Of a DNA stretch of 39,304 nucleotides, positions 30,583-39,304 are shown one piece after another. The stretch spans positions 1 to 39,304 of the forward strand of contig CAJVPP010000228.1 in the NCBI GenBank assembly GCA_910592005.1, read 5' to 3'. The DNA comes from Funneliformis mosseae. Its lineage: Eukaryota > Glomeromycota > Glomeromycetes > Glomerales > Glomeraceae. Position 1 is the stretch's first letter. The number at the start of each line of letters is the position of its first letter. The notes beneath the pieces are model-generated. The model was not told the DNA's origin. It did not search any database and was given only the letters and a program-made list of their open reading frames with translations. The position numbers were made by a program, and so were the translations under genes.

Positions 30583-31079
30583 TTTATTTTTTAAAAGAAA
30601 AGGGGGGAGGGGGAGGAAGAAAGAAATGGAACTTTAAAACCGTGAAGTTTCTCCCAAACATGATAGATATACTTGCGTTAAAACCTGTTTTGATTTAATA
30701 TGGATATGATTTTCAATATGGTGAAAATCAATGAAGACAAATTCGAATTGGATCTGCGGTTCTTTGTACATGGATCGATATTTTGTATGACAACAAAAGT
30801 ATCATTCATATTGGTGTTCTCAAAGCAGAAATGTTATTTTTTGTAAGTTTACGACGTTTTCCTAAGATGCAACTATTTAATTTAGATCTCGGTCTTTTTT
30901 AATTTTCTGTACAAACCACATTACTTTATTGAGAGAGTCAAATTAGTTGCTACAATAAAAGCTTATACCTCAAGTTCTATGAGAATACAATAAATATCTT
31001 CGGAAGTTCATAATCTTCTTCAGATTGGTTGTCATCGAAAATCTAGACAAAATCTATTTAAAGAAATCTATTAGTAAGC
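30583..31079. other. Upstream region of the BTB gene, changing into repeat DNA
   Basis: No gene is seen. The first 50 bp contain an unusual G-rich run (AGGGGGGAGGGGGAGG, about 30600-30616, just before the minus-strand start codon). Composition then drifts to the CG-poor style of the retroelement relic that follows. Confidence 0.4.
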
Positions 31080-31109
31080 TCTAGTAACAAGCCTATATGA
31101 GTGAGTGTA

Positions 31110-31560
31110 TTGGGATTAACCCACCTACTTGAATTTGTCCTTTGTTCATCAGTCAAATACAGTTCAGAGTAGAAATGTTTTATGTCCCATATTACAGTTA
31201 AGCATTCCTGATCAGTAATTGCGGGTCAGTTGAAGTTAGGGTAACTTAGGATCAGTACCTTAATTAGCATTTTTTAATCTATCAAAAGCTGTTGTTTAAC
31301 ATCCCAAATAAAAAGTTCATCCTTCTTTAGTAATGTAAGCATAGGTTGGATAATCCTTGAAAAGTTCTTTATAAACTTTTGATAGTAAAAAAATAATCTG
31401 AGAGCAGCACAGAGTTGCGTAAGATTCGTTAGTTTTAGAAAATTCTTTACTTTAATAATCTTTTTGAGGTCAGGGCAAATTCCATTTTGTTCTACTACGT
31501 ATCCTAAAAAATGGATATTTGGTAAACAAAAGTAATATTCTTTAACTTAATCTTTAGGTT
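31110..31560 (-). pseudogene. RT-RNase H connection and RNase H remnant
   Basis: The minus-strand frame shows FLGYVVEQNGICPDLKKI, FFYYQKFIKNFSRIIQPML, LLKKDELFIWDVKQQ, then YPNFN and TDQECLTVIWDIKHF. In intact elements a longer RNase H stretch separates the last two, so an internal deletion of the core is likely. Stops are present. Confidence 0.75.
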
Positions 31561-32165
31561 TACATTTTGAATAGCTTTGAATACTTAGCATATATAGTCT
31601 ATATGCATTTTAAAACTTCCTTTTGAGTAAATTATTACATCATTTAAATTAAAGATGGCGTTGCAATTAGTTGCAACCATGTGATGCTTATTTATCACCA
31701 GTTGCAACTAGTTGCAACTCAATTTTTATTAATGTTGCAACTAGTTACAACTCTGTAATACTTATTTGTTACCAATTGCAACTGGTTGTAGTGCTATCTT
31801 TAATTTAAATAAACGGCTACAAAGTCTTCAAGAAATTCTTGTAAAACTTTGTTCATCAATTGCTGAAAAGTTCTTAGCATATAATTTAACCTGAAGGGTA
31901 TTATCAGAAATTTGAATAATCTGAATGGTATTATAAAAGTGGTTTTTTTATATCTGCTTTATTATGGCTACTTGCTAATATTCACTTGCTAAATCTAACG
32001 TGATGAACCATTAAGTAGCTCTAAAGCTTTCCAAAAAGTCATCAATTCTAGAAAGAGAATAAATATCAGCTTTAATAATAGCATTTAACTTACGATAATT
32101 GATGCAGATCATTTTATCACTACCTTTCTTATCTACTATTACCACAGGTAAAGCCTATAAACTTG
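31560..32165 (-). pseudogene. Reverse transcriptase remnant, split by a MITE
   Basis: Minus-strand text: ALPVVIVDKKGSDKMICINY, RKLNAIIKADIYSLSRIDDF, WFITLDLASEY, then a stop where tryptophan is expected (TGG to TAG). The catalytic Y-x-D-D region is cut: VAVYL lies on the high-coordinate side (31803-31820) and NDVIIYSKG on the low-coordinate side (31620-31649), with the MITE between. The original second aspartate position is followed normally by VIIYSK. Confidence 0.8.
31650..31802. mobile_element. hAT-type MITE, copy 2 (153 bp, TSD ATTTAAAT)
   Basis: Termini TAAAGATGGC and the inverted CTATCTTTA. Perfect 8-bp direct repeats ATTTAAAT lie at 31642-31649 and 31803-31810. The interior aligns with copy 1 at 1857-1989: two diverged units with GTTGCAA/TTGCAAC flanks and a TGATGCTTATTTATCACC core. 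It is inserted in the reverse-transcriptase catalytic box of the Ty3/gypsy relic, so it arrived after that element. Confidence 0.88.
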
Positions 32166-32754
32166 AATTCTTTTAAACTATTTTTTATTTCTCTATTTTA
32201 ACGATTTCTTATTTAAGGAATTCCTGATTTTTAGGATTAGTTCAGTAAGGTATTTGTGTAATAGATATAGAATCTTTGGTCAATATCTGATATTTAATAA
32301 GATTAATTTATCTGATCTTTATCTGACTTTTAGCACAGATGTCAGAAAATTTGTCAAAAAAGTTTGAAAGAGTCTTTATTGATAGTAGTTAAGAAATCCA
32401 GTCTGATTTATAGATATGAGTTTGTTTTAAGTGGCTTCAGCTAAAAATATAACCAGATTTATACTTTCACTATTCATTGAGTCAGTATTATCATCATGCT
32501 TAGTTTTAGCTTTAAAACTTTCTAAAAAGTAGAAATTATCTACAGATTAAATTCTAACTCATTTTGATTAGCCAAATCTTTCTCAAAGGAATTAGAGAAA
32601 TAAATCAGTATTTTTTTGAGGTGTTTCTCTTTATAATCATTTTTTGGAACTTCTTCTAGTTCATTATAAATCATAATATTCAAAGTTTTTATAAAGGTAA
32701 TCAGAATTCGAATAGTGGTTTGTTCCTTCCTGATCATTAAAATAGATTTTTTTT

Positions 32755-33030
32755 AGTCCATATTAGCATTAGAGTTTCTAAGCCAGTCATTTCCTAAAAT
32801 TAGGATTTCATCTCAGAATTCTAAGATTTAAAAGGAAGTTAGAATATTGATTCTTCTTATTACTACTGAAACATTATCTACAATCCCTAAGGAACAAGTT
32901 CTAGCTCTATTTACTGTAACTACGATTATCTTTAAGGTTTGATTAATATCATAATCCAATTTATTTAACAAGACTTTCATAATTATGCTTGTGGTTATGC
33001 TGCTATCAATTATAGTAGTTTAGGCTTTTC
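32755..33030 (-). pseudogene. Retroviral-type aspartic protease remnant
   Basis: The minus-strand frame carries TTIIDSSITTSIIMKVLLNK, SLGIVDNVSVVI and ILILGNDWLRNSNANMD. The final block matches the flap/C-terminal segment L-G-M-D-W-L of Ty3/gypsy proteases. The catalytic DSG is lost to a stop and substitutions. Confidence 0.65.
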
Positions 33031-34759
33031 TTCTGATTCAGAGAATACATTTAACTGTAAAAGTAGACTTATCATCACTTTCAGCTAAATTAGCTTTCTT
33101 GGATTCTTCAAAAGCTTTTTCTTTAGATCTCTTTATAGCTCTGGTTAAACTAAAATGGTAGTTTGGTATAGTATGAGTGGCTTGTCTAACTGATAACTTG
33201 CATAGAAGATTCTGGAGATAAATGGCAATATTAAACTCCATTAATTATTTAATCAAAACTGCCATTAATCTTCTCTTGATATTTTTAGAATTATTCAGAA
33301 CTTCAATTTGTATCAGAATATGATTATTTATTTGCACAAATTTTTTTGTAAAATTTAGTATAACAGTCAATTTGAAAAATTTTCTAAGGTTTTCTTCTCT
33401 TTAAGACTCTATATATTTAAACCTCTGATTTTTTGATATTAGGTTATCAGATATGATTTTGATCAGGTATTCAAGTAAACTTTGTATTTTTCATTCTCAT
33501 CTATTTTGTAATTATAGTTATCATGGCCTTTATTAGTATATTGATCTACCAAATGCATTTTCTAATTTTCACTTAAATAGGATCTATAGTTATCTTAACA
33601 ATATTATCTTAATTAAATATAATTCTGCGTAATATATCCTAAAGCATTATAATTATAATAAGTAAAATCAGTAGATCCTATATTTTGAGGTCTATAATTA
33701 CTCATATTCTGTCTGTTTTTTTCATAGAATCTGTGACTAGGCTAACATCACAGAAGACAAATTAGCATAATTGATGGTAAGTTATTCCAATTTTTTTATC
33801 AATTCATCTATCTCATTATTAATCATAAAAGTAGATTTTGATTGCATAATGTTAGAAGTTGGAGGAGCTATACAGTCTCTAGCAAAAAGAATGGTGGAAA
33901 GTTTTTTTTGAATAATAAATTTTTTAATAAATAACTTTCAAAATTTTTTTTATTCTCAAATGCTTTTAATTAAGAAATTATACACTCAAAAAATTAAAAT
34001 ATAAAAAGTATTCTCCTTCTCTGTCAATCTGGATTTAAATACAAGTTAAAATATTAAAATATTAGAAAGTTGATCTTTTTCATATTAATTTAACTTTATA
34101 CTTTCTATTTTCTACTTTTTTAGTTAAAATATATTATTTCTATTATAGAATATTTAGCGAATATTTTTTTATTAGTGGATAAAGTTCATTAACATAATAA
34201 AATATTTTGTAATCTTAATTTTAATGATAAAATACTCAAATTTGACCTTATTTCACAATCACAAAAATTTTATTCATATTAAAATATGCATTGCGAACTT
34301 CAAATAATACACATAGAATTTGGACTAGTAATACATATAAAATACTATATAATTGTTTATACAAATTATTTAAAAAAAAGTTAATTATATATTTAAAGAT
34401 TGCATCGCCATTCTTTTTGCTAGGGACTGTACTTGTATTACTTGAAACTTTCTAGTAGTAAAATTATAGTCAATTTTGATGTTTTGGGTAGCATTTACTA
34501 TTGTTGCTAAGTTATTTAGATTCTGTGCATATACTATCAGGGTTTAAGCAGGATTCAATTCTATAAGAAACATTCATTTCTTTTATATATTATTATCAAT
34601 CTTACTTTATCTGTTAATTTTCTGAATTTATTAATATACGAATCTACAAATTTATCAGTCTGTTATCATAGATTGGTTAATTCCTAATATCACTAGTTTC
34701 TTTAAATCTTATTGATAAATCAGATGTTAAATAAGTCTACAAAATTAAAATTATTATTT

Positions 34760-34970
34760 ATGATGGTAGCCTAATTATTACTTATCATTACTATATTTTC
34801 TTCAAATCAGTCAACTGTAGCTTCTTTTAAGTATTCTCTAGCTATAGCTTTTTTCTTAAAATATCAATCCATTGATTGATAGTTGCTGCTTTTTCAAAGG
34901 TAGCCAGCCATTCAAATGGATCTTCTACCTTAGTATTATGAAAGTAATCAACTTTTACTGTATTCATTCT
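34760..34970 (-). pseudogene. Retrotransposon gag remnant
   Basis: The minus-strand frame reads VKVDYFHNTKVEDPFEWLAT, FEKAATINQWIDILRKKAIA and REYLKEATVD before a stop where a tryptophan is usual. The pattern E-D-P-x-E-W-L, a later N-x-W and Y-L-x-x-A is typical of the gag capsid domain of fungal Ty3/gypsy elements. Confidence 0.7.
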
Positions 34971-35010
34971 ATTTATTTTAATGTATTTAATTAAATTCTA
35001 TCTACTCCAA

Positions 35011-38000
35011 AGTTTCCTTTGAGAGCTTTCTTATTTATTCACCTGTAGCTACTATTATTGCTTCTGAAAGTAGAGTAGTAATTGGAGTTGTTGATAAGCT
35101 AGTTGCAGAGGGTATTAGAGAAGTAATTAATTATCTGAGTAATTGTTAGTTTTTTTAAATCTGTATTAAATCCTATATTTAGATTTCTATATATACTTTT
35201 AATAAAATAGATAAATCAACAGGTTGTTAGAAACAATTTGTTTCAAAAGATATACTTTAGATATACAAATATATTACGTCTGATAAAAAGATATAGTCCT
35301 ATATTGAAGACTAGAGAGTAACTAATAAATTATTTTATCAATCAGCTATTATGATATTCTTATACTAGAGTATTACTTAATTACTTAAATAGATTAAAGG
35401 TTACAACTGATAGTACTGTATAAATTTCAGCTCGATATTCATAATAAAACTAATTCTAAAAATTTTGAAAACTAATTAAAAGTGTATTAAATGAAAGGGT
35501 GGATAATACCAATTACAAGTATAGTCTTCATTAAGAGGAAATTAGAATAATGCCTAATAATATGCTTAACTGTATTTCTCTCAATTGCTTTAAAATTCAT
35601 ATATCTTGCTTTTTTTTACTGTTCATTATATATAAAATTAATTCTATTTTTCAATATTTCTTTTAACTCAAATTTTTATATATCTTACTAAATCTGTTAG
35701 TGATCCGTTATGTATAAAATCAATAGTAATCTGGCAGGAATTACCACTTGTTAATGTTATTCTTTCATCAAATAAGTTAACTATAATTTAAAATCAGAGA
35801 GACAATAGTTATAACTTAAATCAAATCAACTTAATATGCTATTTGTTAGAGAATTTATTTAATTAACAATAATAAAGTTATAAGTTTTATATTAATAAAA
35901 TATGTTTGAAGTTTATTAATGTTATTTGTTGTTAATTATATTCAATATATCAAATCTATATTTTTTTAAGACATTTTCATGTCCTTTATATAGAAAGATA
36001 TAATTAAAGAAAATCACTGACAATAATTAGATTTAGGACACTATTAATAATAATAGTAATATTAACAAGACTAATATAAATACTAATAATTTTACATATT
36101 ATTATCTCATGATACTAACAACTGAAAATTAGTATTAATGCAAGATTAATAAAGGAATTCAGCTTTAATTAATATTTTAGGAAGAGCTCTGAAGGATTTA
36201 TAAATAATTATTATTTCAAATGATAATGTATATTTAGAATAAACTTTGAGAATTTTATTAAAGAATAAAGAATTCGATACAATTATATTTGTTAGTATAT
36301 AACTGTTACTAGTATTTATCTTATTAGTGATAAAAACTAATTGAATTCTAAATGTTTATAAAATTATTTTGTTACAGTTGTTTACTGCTACCTGCCTTTA
36401 ACTAAGTCTTAAAGCTATTCTATTTATACTAAATTTACTAATATAAATAAATAAAATACTAATTGATTACAAATAATAAATGATTAATAATACAAAATAA
36501 TTAATAATATAACAGAATTTTTTGGTGACTTCTGGGTCTTTTGCATAATCTTTATTTAATTTATTTCTTTCATTTTTATCGTTTCTATCATCTAATATAA
36601 TGCAGTTAATGTGATTTCTGATCACATTTATCACATAATCTTTTAAATCAATATTTTTCTATCACAATATACTAACTATGCTAATTATAAAATAAGTAAT
36701 AATAATGTTATAAATAATATAATAACAGTTATATTATTATTAACAGGTTTGTAAATTTTGATAGTTTTGTTAGGTTTGTTTAGTCTGTCAAATTCTACCA
36801 GCTTTAGTGATAAAGATTTTAATCTACTCTATTAACTTTCTCATATCTTACTTTTATAAAGAAATCTGGATTTTCAGATATGTTAAAATAACAAAATAGA
36901 AAAACTCAAAGGGATTTTAGCAAAAAATAAAAAATACATAAAAGACTAAAAGTTCACCAATCTCTAGAACAACTGCTAAAAATTCTAATTTTTGAAAAGA
37001 TTAAATTAGTTCTATATTATAATTCAGTTTCATATAGTTTGATTTTTAACAGGTATAGACAACTTTATTTGATTTTTCTGCTAAAAGCTTAATTATTAGA
37101 TATGGATCTTTTGATTAGTTAGATGAAATTTCTAGTGATTGGTTAATTCAAACAAATTTGAAATAAAGTTACGAGAAATAGTTATAGTTTTTGTTTAATG
37201 TTTTACTTTTATTTTAATTTTATAATTCAATATTTGTAGACTTCAACTTTAATTAATAAAATTATAACAGTATCATATCATTAAAAAAATTATAGAGGTC
37301 TGACTATAATTTCACATTTTATAAGCTTTGATATAATTTTATATTTTTCAGAATTTCACAAATTTTTAATAAAATTTAATATAATTTTGCTATACTTTAC
37401 ATTTTTCTATTTAAATGATTTACAAAACTTCTAAGTTTTGTCTAATAATTTTAACTATATTATTTGCTATAATCTGTTTTTTTTATAATTAATTATATAT
37501 TATTTTATCAAAAATTACTTCTTATTAGAATATCAAAGTTCTTATAGATAATTGTTATAAGAATTTCTAGATAACAATTATAAGTTTAACTAAATATAAT
37601 TGTAACTAATATTAATTAGTTAAAAGTTTTTGACTGATTGATTGATTGTCTGATTTTATTTTATTTGACTAACTGTTTAATTGACTGACTTGAAATTAAA
37701 TAACTATATTTTAAATAGTAAAAACACTTTATATTAAATTAATTAAATTAACAAAATTAACATTTTAATTTAAGGGTCTTTATTTTCTTCACATCTGTAT
37801 AAAATATAGAATGCATTATATAAGAGATGACAATTAAATTTTTCTATAAAAAAATTCTAAGTTCTTAGAATAAACTGTAAAATGAAATACATAGAGATAT
37901 AATACGTTATGATAAATAACTCTTAACCCTAATTCTAATATAAATATAGAAAAGCACATTTTGTGCGAAATGTACAAAATACAAATTTTATTAATTTAAT

Positions 38001-38924
38001 TATCTATAAATTAAATTTTGAAATTTTAAAAAAAATTAAAGTTTATGATAATATTATATCATTAAATAAAAATGATAAAGTAATTTTAAAAAATTTTATA
38101 TTAGAATTATTAAATCAAGAATCAAAATTATAATATTTGACTAAATTAAAACTTTTTATTGAACTTAACTACTCAATTATATTATTATTAATTAGTCAAT
38201 AAATAAGTTAGTTAAAATCAATCAGTTAACAGTCAATTAGTTAAAGACCTTTGACTAATCATTGATTGATTATTAACTAATTATAATTAAATTATTGCTA
38301 TCTACCTATATTTAAAATGCTATTGTCTCTCATTATAAAAATATCATATAATACTAATCAGATTTTTAAAATCAAATACTAGATTTTTAAATATATTACT
38401 AGGTAATTAAATCAATAAGTTATATTTATATCTAAAGTTTCTAATAAGTCAAATTAAATTAAATTATAAGTTAAAAACCTTAATTTTTAAAGTATAAATT
38501 AGATTTTATTTAAATAAAAATTTACAATTATGTAAATAAAATATAAGTTAATACAAATCATTTTTTAGAAGTCTATTTAAATTAAGATTAGCAAATTTTT
38601 AGAATTTAAATTGGAGTAAAATATTAATAGTATTAATTATAAAATATAAATATAATTTCATTATTATTTTATTATATAATACTAAAGAACAAAAGCTATT
38701 CTATCTAAAATATAATTTTAATAATAAAATAGTTAATTTTGATAATATAGCTAATAATATTTACATAATACAAAATTAGTAATAAACAAATTTACAAATC
38801 TTATTTATCAATTAAATTATAATATAGAATGATATTGCATTTGATATGCTAGAAGTAAAAGAATTTTTATTATACTTTCACACTATTAATAGAATAATTG
38901 ACTAGTCATAATGAAGTCACATAA
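35011..38924. other. AT-rich decayed repeat DNA, no gene recognised
   Basis: Stop-dense in all frames and almost without CG. A pair of related GACT/GATTGATT-rich words lies at about 37612-37655 and 38235-38278, including an imperfect 22-bp palindrome (TTAGTTAAAGACCTTTGACTAA). Possible protein relics are too short to name. The stretch probably continues the transposon graveyard. Confidence 0.45.
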
Positions 38925-39059
38925 ATGACGCAATATGATAATCTCTTAATTCAGAATTCTGAAAATACTAAGAATTCTACGAATTCTGAAAATACAGAGG
39001 ATCTATGTAATTCTGAAGATCTTCTAAATATTGATGATAACCCTAATTTTACTAATTAA
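38925..39059 (+). pseudogene. Small NSENT-repeat ORF, probable transposon N-terminus relic
   Basis: An open frame of 44 codons from ATG 38925 to TAA 39057 reads MTQYDNLLIQ and then repeated NSENT/NST/NSE units ending in LLNIDDNPNFTN. In the same frame after the stop comes KKSKNI, TAG, HYTYF, which resembles the start of a BED-type finger (K-x-W-x-x-F) with TGG changed to TAG. It is likely the N-terminus of a decayed transposase rather than a real small protein. Low complexity limits certainty. Confidence 0.4.
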
Positions 39060-39304
39060 AAGAAGTCTAAGAATATTTAGCATTATACATATTTTTAATA
39101 TTTTAAATTTTATTGTTATTTTTATTTTATCTTATATTTTTATTATTTTACATATTTTTATCATTCTCAATATATTTAGTTTATTTATATTTAATTTGCT
39201 AAATTAATTAATTTATAGCATAGTAATTAGTTAGCTGTAACAAAAGAAATTTTGTATAAATAGATAAACTTTTTGCTTATATTATAAATTAACTCTTTTG
39301 CAAG
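39060..39304. other. AT-rich end of window, nothing recognised beyond the relic
   Basis: Only T- and A-rich low-complexity sequence after the NSENT frame; no gene or repeat boundary can be placed before the window ends. Confidence 0.4.

Larger units (their letters stand above)
31080..35010 (-). mobile_element. Ty3/gypsy LTR-retrotransposon relic without recognisable integrase
   Basis: Read on the minus strand, the order is gag (~34960-34760), protease (~33030-32755), reverse transcriptase (~32160-31560) and the RNase H connection (~31560-31110). Diagnostic text: VEDPFEWLATFEKAA (gag), LGNDWLRNSNA (protease), CINYRKLNAII and DIYSLSRIDDFL (RT), then PNIHFLGYVVEQNGICPD and TQLCAALR with TDQECLTVIWDIKHF (RNase H). 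Numerous stops and gaps disable it. No integrase HHCC/DDE text was recognised at lower coordinates, and no pair of LTRs could be matched by eye. A hAT MITE is inserted at 31642-31810. It is inactive. Confidence 0.85.

Noticed and set aside
33038..33241. 67-codon minus-strand frame as a gene
   Set aside because: It lies inside the Ty3/gypsy relic between gag and protease and is better read as part of that pseudogene.
1..39304. tRNA, rRNA or CRISPR arrays
   Set aside because: Scanned by eye: no GC-rich cloverleaf-like block, no rRNA core words and no regular spacer-repeat pattern. The only regular array is the 50-bp AT minisatellite, which has no spacers.

Overview
The window looks like nuclear DNA of an arbuscular mycorrhizal fungus, most likely Rhizophagus or a close Glomeromycotina relative. 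The reasons are very high AT content, short GT-AG introns of about 70-120 nt, genes sitting in slightly GC-richer islands between decayed transposons, and a gene set typical of that lineage: a giant RNF213-like AAA+/E3 gene, a cytochrome P450 and a BTB-BACK-TLDc protein. The species call is inference from these traits; no marker gene is present.

Layout. Positions 1-7660 are decayed repeat DNA: subterminal-repeat-like sequence (1-210), a small CG-containing island (1009-1160), a hAT-type MITE with a perfect 8-bp target duplication (1857-1989), a 50-bp tandem array (3801-4070) and a degraded hAT transposon (about 5387-7623) with BED-finger, catalytic-core and dimerisation remnants. Positions 8294-22965 hold one 11-exon gene of about 4,592 codons encoding an RNF213-like protein: disordered N-terminus, CBM20 glycan-binding domain, AAA+ motor with two clear Walker A/B sites plus a third P-loop, and an E3 half with an RZ zinc finger but no visible RING. 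Two lesions interrupt it: a 1-nt frame problem at the exon 3/4 junction and an in-frame TAA at 17874. Positions 24627-26304 encode a two-exon P450 (528 aa). Positions 26305-29095 are intergenic. Positions 29096-30582 (minus strand) encode a two-exon BTB-BACK-TLDc protein (469 aa). From about 31080 to 35010 (minus strand) there is a Ty3/gypsy relic with gag, protease, reverse transcriptase and RNase H traces; a second copy of the hAT MITE is inserted exactly in the reverse-transcriptase catalytic box. The rest (35010-39304) is AT-rich, CG-poor decayed DNA with a small NSENT-repeat ORF near the end.

The three genes show no evidence of a shared pathway. The most interesting item is the RNF213-like locus: it joins a glycogen-type CBM20, an AAA+ motor and an RZ-type ligase finger in which the active-site cysteine is kept but the usual zinc-ligand histidine is phenylalanine. 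It may be a functional divergent paralog, a gene split into motor and E3 halves, or a young pseudogene. The flanks record C-to-T / G-to-A decay of transposons, with fairly sharp edges where gene-bearing DNA begins.
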